Made by a program: the position numbers and the translations under genes. From positions 78,533 through 142,532 of the forward strand of contig JAZKDW010000004.1 in the NCBI GenBank assembly GCA_040387375.1: a stretch of 64,000 nucleotides of DNA, in the 5' to 3' direction. Within the stretch, counting starts at the first letter, position 1. Each line of letters begins with the position of its first letter. The notes under the pieces were generated by a model. That model was given only the letters and a program-made list of their open reading frames with translations. It made no database searches and had not been told where the DNA came from. The stretch is from JAZKDW01 sp040387375 (lineage in GTDB: Bacteria; Pseudomonadota; Gammaproteobacteria; Burkholderiales; Burkholderiaceae_D). Shown piece after piece: positions 44,528-53,666 of this stretch.

Positions 44528-45487
44528 TTATTTGGCAAATTGCGCGGCAAGTTTTGCCTGGGCGGCGCCCGCCGCCAGAAACTTATTGGGATTTTGCTGC
44601 ATGCCTTTGACCAGCACTTCGAAATGCAGATGTGCACCCGTCGACCGCCCGGTAGAACCGATGTTCGCAACATGCTGACCGCGTTTGACGATGTCGCCCA
44701 CCGTCACCATCAGCTTCGATGCATGCGCGTAGCGGGTGACCAGCTCGTTGCCATGGTCAATTTCAAGCAAGTTGCCAAACTGGTGATGATATTCCGCCGC
44801 TATCACCACACCGCCTGCGGCGGCAACAATCGGCGTTCCGGTGGGCGCCGGGAAATCTATGCCCTCGTGAAACGAGCTGCGTCCGCTGAACGGGTCGATC
44901 CGCCAACCGAAGCCGGACGCGTTGTAGCTGACATTTACCGGTTGAATCGTGGGCAACATCTTGAACTGGACTTTCTCGCGTATCAAGGCGGTTTCGACCA
45001 CGTTCATGTAGTCGGCACGGTATTCGACATCCCTGGCCAGGGCATCCAGCGCCCGCTGGAACTGTGCCATGTCCAGCGCATGGGAACCGCGCGTACTGGC
45101 GGACACGTCGGCGCCGCCGCGTCCGGGCGGTTCCTTGAAATTGAACTCCTCCGGCTTGATGCCGGACAAGCCTTGCACCCGTTCTCCGAGAGCGTCGAGC
45201 CGCATCAGTTGCGCCTGCATCTCGCCTAACTTCATGGCCATCGCGGCCAGGTTTTCTTTTACGTACCGGTCTTTCCTGGTTGTCTCGTCGTCGACCCTGG
45301 AAGTGCGGGGATCGGGGGGGAAAGGCGAGCGGAGGTCAGCGCCGTAACGCGTGGAGAAGTGATGCAGCAGGATGGCGCCGACCGCCACTGCACCCAGGAA
45401 AAGCAGCAGGATCAACACGACGTGCCTGTGCGTCAAAGTCAGGGACTTGGCCTGGGTAAAACGCGGGTGCAGCAGAATAATTTGCAA
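44528..45487 (-). CDS. M23-family (LytM) metallopeptidase, membrane-anchored
   Basis: 319-residue murein-hydrolase-like protein. One N-terminal transmembrane segment (VVLILLLFLGAVAVGAILL) is followed by a coiled-coil-like region and a LytM domain with HEGIDFPAPTG and GAHLHFEV, so the zinc ligands of active M23 peptidases (His, Asp, HxH) are present. It is divergent from the DUF721 gene. It may act in peptidoglycan remodelling or as an amidase activator. Confidence 0.9.
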   Translation of the reverse strand: MQIILLHPRFTQAKSLTLTHRHVVLILLLFLGAVAVGAILLHHFSTRYGADLRSPFPPDPRTSRVDDETTRKDRYVKENLAAMAMKLGEMQAQLMRLDALGERVQGLSGIKPEEFNFKEPPGRGGADVSASTRGSHALDMAQFQRALDALARDVEYRADYMNVVETALIREKVQFKMLPTIQPVNVSYNASGFGWRIDPFSGRSSFHEGIDFPAPTGTPIVAAAGGVVIAAEYHHQFGNLLEIDHGNELVTRYAHASKLMVTVGDIVKRGQHVANIGSTGRSTGAHLHFEVLVKGMQQNPNKFLAAGAAQAKLAAQFAK

Positions 45488-45538
45488 GCTGACTCCTTCG
45501 GCCCATCCGTTACGAACGAGGTGTGATAAGGTTTGAGA

Positions 45539-46051
45539 ATGAACCGTTCCTCCTCCTCATTCTCACCACTCCAACAGGGTGCCCGGGCGCCCCGCAATAA
45601 AACCCGGACGGCGCAAGGCGCGGCGGATTTCTTGCGCGGGCATGAAAAGATGGCCTCTCTTTTGCCTACGGTGTCGCGCATGATGGCGCTGCAAAAAGAC
45701 TGCGCGGCGGTGCTGCCTGACATGTTCAGCGCATGTGGTGTGCTTCAGTTCGAATCGGAGCAATTGGTACTGTCGATCCCCAATGCCGCACTCGCTGCCA
45801 GGCTGAAGCAAGTGTTACCAAAACTACAAGACACTTTACTAAAACGTGGATGGCAGGTTAACGCAATCCGTCTCAAAGTGCAAGTTGGGAAGAATGTTAT
45901 AAAGGCAACGCCAATCAAGCAGTTGACATTTCCGGATCAGGCGATATCGGCGCTGTCGAACCTCGGGACCACGCTGGAAGAAACGCCGCGCAATGCGGCT
46001 TTACGGGCAGCAATCAGCGCTCTGGTGCAGCGCCATCGCAACACAATTTAA
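45539..46051 (+). CDS. DUF721/DciA-like protein
   Basis: 170-residue protein with the DUF721 (DciA) segment CGVLQFESEQLVLSIPNAALAARLKQVLPKLQ in outline. DciA proteins load the replicative helicase DnaB in bacteria lacking DnaC. This protein has an N-terminal basic region and a C-terminal extension. It is the only plus-strand gene in the conserved right half. It ends five bases before the convergent lpxC. A TTG two codons earlier is an alternative start. Confidence 0.8.
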   Translation: MNRSSSSFSPLQQGARAPRNKTRTAQGAADFLRGHEKMASLLPTVSRMMALQKDCAAVLPDMFSACGVLQFESEQLVLSIPNAALAARLKQVLPKLQDTLLKRGWQVNAIRLKVQVGKNVIKATPIKQLTFPDQAISALSNLGTTLEETPRNAALRAAISALVQRHRNTI

Positions 46052-46056
46052 AAGGA

Positions 46057-46992
46057 TCAGTTGAGTGCCCACTCCTGGCCGACCTGACGCGCATACGCAC
46101 GCGGGGCGGATTCAAGGGTCGGGAAACTGACAATTTCATAGGCGTCCGGTTGTGCCAGCAAGGCGCGCAACAACTGGTTATTCAAGCCATGACCCGCCTT
46201 GTGCGCTGTGTAACTGGCCAGCAGCGGATGACCGATCAGGTACAGGTCGCCAATGGCATCGAGAATCTTGTGGCGGACGAATTCGTTTTCATAACGCAAT
46301 CCATCCAGATTCAGGATGCGGTACTCATCCATCACGATCGCATTCTCCAGCGAACCGCCGCGCGCCAGGCCAATGCCGCGCAAGTTTTCCACATCATGCA
46401 TGAAGCCGAACGTGCGTGCACGCGCCACTTCCTTCACATAGGACTCGACGCCGAAATCCACTTCGCCAATCTGTCCCGTGGCATCAACGGCCGGGTGGTT
46501 GAAGTCAATGAAAAATTTCAGCTTGAAGCCGTTGAAAGGCTCTAGTTTCACCCATTTTTCCTGCGCTCCCTGCCCTTCCCGGACTTCAACGGCTTTCGTG
46601 ACGCGGATGAATTTTTTTGCGGCTTCCTGCTCCTGCAAGCCTGCCTGTTGCAACAGGAAAACAAACGACGATGCCGAGCCGTCCATGATCGGAATTTCTT
46701 CGGCAGTCACATCGACATAGAGGTTGTCGATTCCGAGTCCGGCACAGGCCGACATCAGATGTTCCACAGTCGAGACTTTGGCGGCGCCCTTTTCCAGGGT
46801 TGACGCCATGCGGGTATCACCAACGCCGAGCGCGGATGCCAGCAAATCCACTACCGGTTCCAGATCCACACGACGAAACACAATCCCGGTGTCGGGCGCG
46901 GCCGGACGCAGGGTCAGTTGCACCTTGGTGCCGGAATGCAGGCCGACGCCGACAGTCTTGACGAGTTGTTTGATCGTACGTTGCTTTAACAT
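46057..46992 (-). CDS. lpxC: UDP-3-O-acyl-N-acetylglucosamine deacetylase LpxC
   Basis: 311-residue zinc deacetylase, committed step of lipid A synthesis. Zinc ligands are visible in STVEHLMSA (H78) and in HKILDAIGDLYLIGHP, followed by HKAGHGLNNQ with the catalytic His. The start MLKQRTIKQLVKTVGVGLHSG is canonical. It lies after ftsZ and the peroxiredoxin gene, as in many betaproteobacteria. Confidence 0.97.
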   Translation of the reverse strand: MLKQRTIKQLVKTVGVGLHSGTKVQLTLRPAAPDTGIVFRRVDLEPVVDLLASALGVGDTRMASTLEKGAAKVSTVEHLMSACAGLGIDNLYVDVTAEEIPIMDGSASSFVFLLQQAGLQEQEAAKKFIRVTKAVEVREGQGAQEKWVKLEPFNGFKLKFFIDFNHPAVDATGQIGEVDFGVESYVKEVARARTFGFMHDVENLRGIGLARGGSLENAIVMDEYRILNLDGLRYENEFVRHKILDAIGDLYLIGHPLLASYTAHKAGHGLNNQLLRALLAQPDAYEIVSFPTLESAPRAYARQVGQEWALN

Positions 46993-47054
46993 GCAGGAAT
47001 TATAGCAACTTACCTGTAAGCCAGATGCGGCGGCGGGATGCGATTATCAAGGCG

Positions 47055-47088
47055 AAAAAAATGGCGCCCTCAAGAATGAAGTGCGCCA
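47055..47088 (-). terminator. Intrinsic terminator after the peroxiredoxin gene
   Basis: TGGCGC / GCGCCA stem (47062-47067 with 47083-47088) with an inner TCA/TGA pairing, followed on the minus strand by seven T. It lies about 23 bases after the peroxiredoxin stop and before lpxC. Confidence 0.6.
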
Positions 47089-47110
47089 CTCTCGATCAGG
47101 CCAACGAGAA

Positions 47111-47617
47111 TCAGCTGACTTGGGCCAACAACGTTTCCGCATTCGACACTTCAAATTTGCCGCCAGCTTCGACATTCAGCTGTTTTACTACGCCGTCTTC
47201 GACCAACATCGAGTAGCGCTGTGAGCGTGTGCCCATGCCGTTTTTGCTGAAATCGGCATCCAGGCCCAATGCCTTGCTGAACGCAGCATTGCCGTCGGCC
47301 ATCATGCGCACGGTGCCGGTCGCCTTTTGATCACGGCCCCAGGCACCCATCACAAATGCGTCGTTGACTGAAATGCACCAGATTTCATCTACGCCTTTTG
47401 CTTTCAGGGCAGCCGAATGTTCGACGTATCCCGGCACGTGTTTGGCCGAGCAGGTCGGGGTAAATGCGCCAGGCAGGCCGAAGATGGCAATCTTCTTGCC
47501 TTTGGTGATGTCGGCAACATTAAATGTGTTCGGGCCGAGTGCGCAGCCTTCGGTAGCCGATTCGATAAATTCGGACAGAGTGCCTTCTGGCAGGCGATCG
47601 CCAACTTTAATGGTCAT
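47111..47617 (-). CDS. Peroxiredoxin, Prx5/redoxin type
   Basis: 168-residue thiol peroxidase with PGAFTPTCS carrying the peroxidatic Cys and a downstream Cys in VDEIWCISVNDAFV. The C-terminal GTRSQRYSMLVEDGVV has the Arg of the active site. Reduces peroxides with glutathione or thioredoxin. It sits between ftsZ and lpxC, a common betaproteobacterial arrangement. Confidence 0.93.
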   Translation of the reverse strand: MTIKVGDRLPEGTLSEFIESATEGCALGPNTFNVADITKGKKIAIFGLPGAFTPTCSAKHVPGYVEHSAALKAKGVDEIWCISVNDAFVMGAWGRDQKATGTVRMMADGNAAFSKALGLDADFSKNGMGTRSQRYSMLVEDGVVKQLNVEAGGKFEVSNAETLLAQVS

Positions 47618-47734
47618 GGTGGATTCCTTGTAGGTAATTTAGCGGCATTGCCGAATGAAAACGCCGCGCAATGAAGGCGTAGCGTACAGTTCGCAGTATG
47701 CCTTGTTCCGAAATTTTGTGCAGACGACAAGAAA

Positions 47735-47763
47735 AAATCATCCCGGCATGACCGGGATGATTT
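47735..47763 (-). terminator. Strong intrinsic terminator of the ftsZ end of the dcw cluster
   Basis: AAATCATCCCGG / CCGGGATGATTT is a perfect 12-bp stem with a 5-base loop, followed on the minus strand by further T (plus-strand AAAAAA at 47732-47737). It lies about 205 bases past the ftsZ stop, beyond the inverted-repeat element. Confidence 0.9.
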
Positions 47764-47808
47764 CATCCTTGCAAATCGCAGGCAAGCGGGCAATAAACCC
47801 TTCCGTAC

Positions 47809-47970
47809 TAAGTACCCGTCCAAAATAAATTGTGAGTGTCTGCGGCCCTGACCGGCGCGCTGCGGCGTTGCCCGGCCCTTGCAGTGCTCGCACTGCGGCG
47901 GCCCGGGCGCCTTGCATCGCACTCGGCCAGGACCACATCCATCTCCCAATTTATTCCGGCCGGGTACTTA
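47809..47970. mobile_element. MITE-like 158-bp inverted-repeat element abutting the ftsZ stop codon
   Basis: Element 47811-47968 is flanked by TA on both sides (47809-47810 and 47969-47970). Including the TA, the ends at 47809-47832 and 47947-47970 are inverted copies matching at 21 of 24 positions. The G/C-rich interior has further, weaker self-complementarity, so the RNA would fold into one long hairpin. No protein is supported inside. TA duplication and terminal repeats are typical of elements mobilised by IS630/Tc1-type transposases. The ftsZ TAA uses the TA plus the first base of the element. No second copy was noticed in the window. A structural RNA or REP-type element is an alternative. 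Confidence 0.6.
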
Positions 47971-49152
47971 ATCCGCCTGCTTGCGCAGGAAGGCCGGAAT
48001 GTCATAGGTTTCCATGCCATTCTTTTCCAGCGCGCGCACGGTTTCGGAAGCGGACTCGCGGCGCCACACTGCCGGCGCCTTCAAGCCTTCGAATGAAGGC
48101 GCAGCCTGACCATGACCCTGCGTCATTCCGGCATGCGCCATCATTGGCTCATTGTTGGTGCCGGTGCGCAGCATTGGCGTTTGGACCAGTTGCACTGACT
48201 TGCGAGCGCGGCCCAGGCCGGTGGCAACCACGGTGACACGGATGTCGTCGCCCATGGTGTCGTCATACGCGATGCCTTGCGCAATCGATGCGTCCGGTGC
48301 GGCGAAGGCCCGTACCGTGGCCATGACTTCCTTGATTTCCTTGCCCTTCAGGTTGCGGCTGGCAGTGACGTTAACCAGTACGCCACGGGCGCCGGACAGG
48401 TCGATGCCATCCAGCAGCGGCGAGGCAACCGCTTGCTCGGCGGCGATGCGGGCGCGATCCACGCCGGAGGCAGTCGCGGTTCCCATCATCGCCTTGCCCT
48501 GCTCGCCCATGATGGTCTTGACGTCGTTGAAGTCGACGTTGATGTGGCCTGGCACGTTGATGATCTCGGCGATGCCGGCCACTGCGTTATTGAGCACATC
48601 GTCGGCGTGCTGCAGCCATTCGATCATGCTGTCGTCTTCATAAATCTCTTCGAGTTTTTCGTTGAGGATGATGATCAGCGAATCGACGTGCTGCGACAAT
48701 GCCTCCAAACCTTCGTCGGCGATGTCCATGCACTTCTGGCCTTCATACGAGAATGGCTTGGAGACCACGGCCACCGTCAGCGCGCCCTGCTCCTTGGCGA
48801 TCTGCGCGACGATCGGCGCCGCGCCGGTACCTGTGCCGCCACCCATGCCGGCGGCGATAAAGACCATGTGCGCGCCGCGCAGCGCATCTTCAATGCGCGA
48901 ACGCGATTCTTCGGCGAGCTGACGGCCGATTGCCGGCTTCATGCCTGCTCCCAGACCGGTCTCGCCGATCTGGATCACGTTATGCGCCTTGGACAGCTTC
49001 AGCGCCTGCGCGTCGGTGTTGGCGCAGATGAACTCGACGCCGCTGACACCCTTGTTAATCATGTGTTGTACCGCGTTGCCGCCGGCGCCACCGACGCCAA
49101 CCACTTTGATCACGGTACCCAGTGCTGCATTGTCAAGCATATCGATTTCCAT
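47968..49152 (-). CDS. ftsZ: Cell-division GTPase FtsZ
   Basis: 394-residue tubulin homologue that forms the Z ring. The GTP-binding signature GGGTGTGAAP and the T7-loop region FNDVKTIMGEQG are present. A variable linker ends in the FtsA/ZipA-binding tail DIPAFLRKQAD. GAGGGATCATC precedes the ATG at 49152. The stop codon lies at the end of the MITE-like element, yet the conserved tail is complete. Confidence 0.98.
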   Translation of the reverse strand: MEIDMLDNAALGTVIKVVGVGGAGGNAVQHMINKGVSGVEFICANTDAQALKLSKAHNVIQIGETGLGAGMKPAIGRQLAEESRSRIEDALRGAHMVFIAAGMGGGTGTGAAPIVAQIAKEQGALTVAVVSKPFSYEGQKCMDIADEGLEALSQHVDSLIIILNEKLEEIYEDDSMIEWLQHADDVLNNAVAGIAEIINVPGHINVDFNDVKTIMGEQGKAMMGTATASGVDRARIAAEQAVASPLLDGIDLSGARGVLVNVTASRNLKGKEIKEVMATVRAFAAPDASIAQGIAYDDTMGDDIRVTVVATGLGRARKSVQLVQTPMLRTGTNNEPMMAHAGMTQGHGQAAPSFEGLKAPAVWRRESASETVRALEKNGMETYDIPAFLRKQAD

Positions 49153-49249
49153 GATGATCCCTCTTTTTATATGCAGTTTTCAGTCGATAGGCATCACTGT
49201 ACGTGACGACTAGCAACTGCCAACTGCTGGTTGCTGAAACTTACACTTT

Positions 49250-50482
49250 TTAAAAATTTCCTAAAAACCATTCCTTCATGCGCTGCCAGACAGCCTTTAC
49301 TGAACCCTCTTGCCGGGTCACGATGTGCCCCCGCAGATACTGCTTTTTCGCTTCGAGCAACAAGCCAAGCACGGTCGCATAACGCGGACTGCGCACCACA
49401 TCGGCGAGCTGGCCGCTATATTCAGGCATGCCCAGGCGCGCCGGCTTGAGGAAAATATCTTCCGCCAGTTCCACCATGCCGGGCATCATCGAACAGCCGC
49501 CGGTCAGCACGATGCCGCTCGACAGCACTTCTTCATATCCTGACTCGCGCACGACCTGGTGCACCAGCGCGAACAATTCCTCGACGCGCGGTTCGATCAC
49601 CGCCGCCAGCGCCTGGCGCGACAAGGTGCGCGGTCCGCGGTCGCCCAGGCCCGGGACTTCGAGCGTCTCCGCGGGATCTGCCAGCACCTGTTTGGCCACC
49701 CCGTAGCGCAGCTTGATTTCTTCCGCTTCGGAGGTCGGCGTGCGCAAGGCCATCGCAATGTCGTTGGTGATCTGGTCGCCGGCGATCGGTATCACCGCGG
49801 TATGCCGGATCGCGCCTTCGGTAAAAATCGCAATATCGGTGGTGCCGCCGCCGATGTCGATCAACACCACGCCGAGTTCTTTTTCGTCCGGCGTCAGCAC
49901 CGCGTCGGCCGACGCCATCGGCTGCAATATCAGATCGGACACTTCCAGTCCGCAGCGGCGGATGCACTTGACGATGTTCTGCACCGCCGATACCGCGCCG
50001 GTCACGATATGCACTTTCACTTCCAGCCGGATGCCGCTCATGCCGATCGGTTCGCGCACGTCTTCCTGGTTATCGACGATGAATTCCTGCGGCACCGTAT
50101 GCAGCAATTGCTGATCGGTCGGGATGTTCACCGCTTTTGCGGTTTCAATCACGCGGGCGACGTCAGCCGCCGTCACTTCCTTGTCTTTTATCGCCACCAT
50201 GCCGCTGGAATTGAAGCTGCGGATATGGCTGCCCGCGATGCCGGTGTAGACATTCTTGATCTTGCAGTCGGCCATCAGTTCAGCCTCTTCCAGCGCGCGC
50301 TGGATCGACTCGACCGTTGCCTCGATATTCACCACCACGCCCTTTTTCAGGCCCTTCGACTCGTGCTGACCGAGGCCAATCACTTCATGCCGTCCGTTGG
50401 GCATGACTTCGGCGACTACGGCCACCACTTTCGAGGTCCCGATATCGAGGCCGACGATCAAATTTTTCGCGTCTTTTGTCAT
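49250..50482 (-). CDS. ftsA: Cell-division protein FtsA
   Basis: 410-residue actin-like protein that tethers FtsZ to the membrane. Phosphate-binding segments VGLDIGTSKVVAVV and IDIGGGTTDIAIF, with the adenosine motif GIVLTGGCSMMPG, are intact. The C-terminal amphipathic helix QRMKEWFLGNF is the membrane anchor. A 97-bp gap separates it from ftsZ. Confidence 0.97.
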   Translation of the reverse strand: MTKDAKNLIVGLDIGTSKVVAVVAEVMPNGRHEVIGLGQHESKGLKKGVVVNIEATVESIQRALEEAELMADCKIKNVYTGIAGSHIRSFNSSGMVAIKDKEVTAADVARVIETAKAVNIPTDQQLLHTVPQEFIVDNQEDVREPIGMSGIRLEVKVHIVTGAVSAVQNIVKCIRRCGLEVSDLILQPMASADAVLTPDEKELGVVLIDIGGGTTDIAIFTEGAIRHTAVIPIAGDQITNDIAMALRTPTSEAEEIKLRYGVAKQVLADPAETLEVPGLGDRGPRTLSRQALAAVIEPRVEELFALVHQVVRESGYEEVLSSGIVLTGGCSMMPGMVELAEDIFLKPARLGMPEYSGQLADVVRSPRYATVLGLLLEAKKQYLRGHIVTRQEGSVKAVWQRMKEWFLGNF

Positions 50483-50492
50483 GTTGTTCCGC

Positions 50493-51260
50493 TTACTTTT
50501 TTTTAACTTCCGGTCCGATGGTCAGCCCGCTTGCCTTCAAGGCCAGCCCATTCGGATAACGCATGTCCACACTCTCGATACGATCCTGCAAGCGCGCCAC
50601 CAATTGCGGATAGATCCCCACCAGGCGCTCCACCCGTGCCTTCAGCATTTCCCTGCTCTGTTCCCTGCCCAACTCCACCGTCATGCCGTTGTCGAGCCCC
50701 ACGCGCCACGCATACCTGCTCGACAGATGCACCGATTCGGGAGTGAGTTTTGCCGGCGCAAACCACGTCTGCAACTCCTTGTACAGTGCGATCACTTCCT
50801 TTTCACTACCCGGCGGACCGGAAAATTCCAGCAGCTCGCCATCCTCTTCCGCTTCCGCCGTATTGGCGGTGAACAGGTCGCCCTTGACTGATACCAGACG
50901 GCCATCTTCGCCCCAAGTTCCCAGCGGCTCATGCTCTTCCAGCGTCACGATCAGCTTGTCCGGCCATTCGCGCCGCACGGTAGCCTTGCGCACCCAAGGC
51001 ACCATTTCAAACGCAAGACGCACCGAATCCAGGTTCGCGGTAAAAAAATTTCCCTTGATTCGCGGCAGCGCCGTCACGCGCACCGTCGATGGGCTGACAT
51101 GCCGCAACGGCGCTTCCACCGAATCCTGGATACGAATCACCTTGAGCGTAAACATCGGCAGTTGCGCGAGCCACCATAAACCCGCCGCCAGCATCGCCAG
51201 CGTGAGCATGCCTAGCAAGGCATTGGTCGTCCCGTTCAACATTCTGATGTCTTGCCACAT
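50493..51260 (-). CDS. ftsQ: Cell-division protein FtsQ
   Basis: 255-residue bitopic membrane protein that links early and late divisome. One transmembrane segment near residues 13-30 (ALLGMLTLAMLAAGLWW) is followed by a POTRA domain (FTLKVIRIQDSVEAPLRHV) and the FtsQ domain. It lies 10 bases before ftsA and 19 bases after ddl. Confidence 0.95.
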   Translation of the reverse strand: MWQDIRMLNGTTNALLGMLTLAMLAAGLWWLAQLPMFTLKVIRIQDSVEAPLRHVSPSTVRVTALPRIKGNFFTANLDSVRLAFEMVPWVRKATVRREWPDKLIVTLEEHEPLGTWGEDGRLVSVKGDLFTANTAEAEEDGELLEFSGPPGSEKEVIALYKELQTWFAPAKLTPESVHLSSRYAWRVGLDNGMTVELGREQSREMLKARVERLVGIYPQLVARLQDRIESVDMRYPNGLALKASGLTIGPEVKKK

Positions 51261-51279
51261 GGTCGCGCCCGTTACCCTT

Positions 51280-52254
51280 TCAGTTCGCCGTACCGCTTTT
51301 CGACGGCGTCAGATCCAGCGCCGCCGAACGTAAAATCTCCACGCATAAATCTTCATACGACAGTCCCGCGGCCTTGGCCGACATCGGCACCAGGGAATGT
51401 CCGGTCATGCCGGGGGACGTATTAATCTCAAGCAAAAAGGCACGATTATCCGAGGCGCGCAACATCACGTCGGCCCGGCTCCAGCCGCGGCATCCCAGCA
51501 CCCGGTAGCAGGCCTCCACCAGGTCCTGTATCGCCCGCTCCTGCTCCGGCGGCAAGCCGCAAGGACACATGTATTTGGTATCGTCGCCAAAATACTTGGC
51601 CTGGTAATCGTAGTTGGCATCCGGCGCGATGATCCGCACCACCGGCAGCGCCCTGGCTGCATCACCTTCGCCAAGCACCGGGCAGGTCAGCTCGATGCCG
51701 TCGATGAATTCCTCGGCCATGACGGCGCGGTCGCGTTCGGCGGCGAGCGCATACGCGGCCGGCAGCTGGTCGGCGCTGGTAACCTTGGTCAAGCCCAGCG
51801 ACGAGCCTTCATGCGCGGGCTTGACGATCAGCGGCAAGCCCAGCGTCTGTGCCACCTTGTCCCAGTCCGAGCGGGCATGGAGCATCTCGAATTTGGGCGT
51901 CGGCAAGCCGCTGGCAAACCAGATGCGCTTGGTCATGCCCTTGTCCATGGCAATGGCGGACGCCAGCACCCCAGGCCCGGTATACGGAATGCCGAGTTGC
52001 TCCAGTGCGCCCTGCAAGGTGCCGTCCTCGCCATAACGTCCGTGCAGCGCGATGAAAACGCGATCGAATTTTTCCGCCGCCAGTTCGGCCAGGGTGCGTT
52101 CAGCCGGATCGAATGCGTGCGCATCGATCCCTTTGCTCAGCAAGGCCTGCAGCACGCCGCTGCCCGACATGATGGATACGTCGCGCTCGGCGGAGCGGCC
52201 GCCGAACAGGACGCCAACCTTGCCGAATTCATTTGCCATGTTCTTCATGTTCAT
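51280..52254 (-). CDS. ddlB: D-alanine--D-alanine ligase
   Basis: 324-residue ATP-grasp ligase making D-Ala-D-Ala. The N-terminal VGVLFGGRSAERDVS and C-terminal FLLEINTSPGMTGHSLVP motifs are characteristic. AGGAATAATC precedes the ATG at 52254, two bases after the murC stop; an ATG five codons later is possible. Confidence 0.95.
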   Translation of the reverse strand: MNMKNMANEFGKVGVLFGGRSAERDVSIMSGSGVLQALLSKGIDAHAFDPAERTLAELAAEKFDRVFIALHGRYGEDGTLQGALEQLGIPYTGPGVLASAIAMDKGMTKRIWFASGLPTPKFEMLHARSDWDKVAQTLGLPLIVKPAHEGSSLGLTKVTSADQLPAAYALAAERDRAVMAEEFIDGIELTCPVLGEGDAARALPVVRIIAPDANYDYQAKYFGDDTKYMCPCGLPPEQERAIQDLVEACYRVLGCRGWSRADVMLRASDNRAFLLEINTSPGMTGHSLVPMSAKAAGLSYEDLCVEILRSAALDLTPSKSGTAN

Positions 52255-52256
52255 GA

Positions 52257-53666
52257 TTATTCCTGCACCAACAATTGCGCCAGCTGCGCCGGCACACCAC
52301 TGATAGACCCGGCGCCCATGGTGATGACGACGTCGCCGTCTTTCACGACATTCATGATGGTGGCCGGCATCTCGGTAATATCTTCGACGAATATCGGCTC
52401 GACCTTGCCCACCACCCGCAACGCATGCGCCAGCGCCCGGCCGTCGGCAGCAACGATGGGCTGCTCGCCAGCGGCATACACTTCTGCCAGCACCAGTGCG
52501 TCGGTGGTCGACAGCACCTTGATGAAATCTTCAAACAGGTCGCGCGTCCGCGTGTACCGATGCGGCTGGAATGCCAGCACCAGGCGCCGCCCGGGATAGG
52601 CGCCGCGCGCGGCTGCCAGGGTCGCCGCGGTTTCGACCGGATGATGACCGTAGTCATCGACCAGGGCAAAAGAGCCGCCGGCTTTGCCGTCGATCTCCGG
52701 CAACTTGATTTCGCCATAACGCGTGAAACGACGGCCTACGCCGTTGAATTCGGTGAGCGCCTTTTGCGTGTCGCTGTCAGCCACGCCCACTTCGCGCGCA
52801 ATCGCGATTGCCGCGCACGCGTTCTGCACGTTGTGCATGCCGGGTTGATTGAGGCTGACCGTCATCGGCGGATAGCCGTCCTGTACCACGGTGAAATGCA
52901 TGTGGCCATCGACCGCCTTCGCTTCGATCGCACGCACCTGGGCCTGCTCATGGAAACCATAGGTGGTGATCGGCCTGGAAATGAAGGGCATGATTTCGCG
53001 CACATGCGGGTCGTCGATGCACAGGATGGCCACGCCATAGAACGGCAGGCGCTGCGTGAATTCGACGAACGCCTGCTTCAGTTTTGCAAAGCTGTGATCA
53101 TAGGTTTCCATGTGATCGGCATCGATGTTGGTGATCACTTCGATCACCGGCGACAGGTTCAGGAACGACGCATCGGACTCATCCGCCTCGGCGACGATGA
53201 AGTCGCCGGCGCCCAGCTTGGCATTGGCGCCGGCACTGTTGAGACGTCCGCCGATGACAAAAGTCGGATCGAGCCCGCCCTGTGCCAGCACACTCGCCAC
53301 CAGGCTGGTGGTGGTGGTCTTGCCGTGTGTGCCGGCAATCGCGATGCCACTCTTGAGGCGCATCAGTTCAGCCAGCATCATCGCGCGCGGCACGATCGGA
53401 ATATGCCGGGCGCGTGCCGCGATGACTTCCGGATTGTCGGCCTTGACGGCGGTGGAGGTGACGATCGCATCGGCGCCCTCGACATTTTCCGGCGCATGGC
53501 CGCGGGTCACCCTGGCGCCCAGTTTGCTCAGGCGTTTGGTTGCCGCATTGCTGCCGAGGTCGGAGCCGGATACGACATAACCGAGGTTAAGCAGCACCTC
53601 GGCGATGCCGCTCATGCCGCTGCCGCCGATGCCAACGAAATGGATGTTTTTTACTTTATGTTTCAT
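52257..53666 (-). CDS. murC: UDP-N-acetylmuramate--L-alanine ligase MurC
   Basis: 469-residue Mur ligase. The N-terminal nucleotide fold HFVGIGGSGMSGIAEVL, ATP loop GTHGKTTTTSLVA and the Mur C-domain with DDYGHHP are all present. Its start overlaps the murG stop by ATGA. Confidence 0.97.
   Translation of the reverse strand: MKHKVKNIHFVGIGGSGMSGIAEVLLNLGYVVSGSDLGSNAATKRLSKLGARVTRGHAPENVEGADAIVTSTAVKADNPEVIAARARHIPIVPRAMMLAELMRLKSGIAIAGTHGKTTTTSLVASVLAQGGLDPTFVIGGRLNSAGANAKLGAGDFIVAEADESDASFLNLSPVIEVITNIDADHMETYDHSFAKLKQAFVEFTQRLPFYGVAILCIDDPHVREIMPFISRPITTYGFHEQAQVRAIEAKAVDGHMHFTVVQDGYPPMTVSLNQPGMHNVQNACAAIAIAREVGVADSDTQKALTEFNGVGRRFTRYGEIKLPEIDGKAGGSFALVDDYGHHPVETAATLAAARGAYPGRRLVLAFQPHRYTRTRDLFEDFIKVLSTTDALVLAEVYAAGEQPIVAADGRALAHALRVVGKVEPIFVEDITEMPATIMNVVKDGDVVITMGAGSISGVPAQLAQLLVQE

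Noticed and set aside
47614..47949. 111-codon minus-strand ORF through the inverted-repeat element
   Set aside because: It spans the terminator and the element and is Cys/Arg-rich in a way typical of G/C-rich non-coding sequence.
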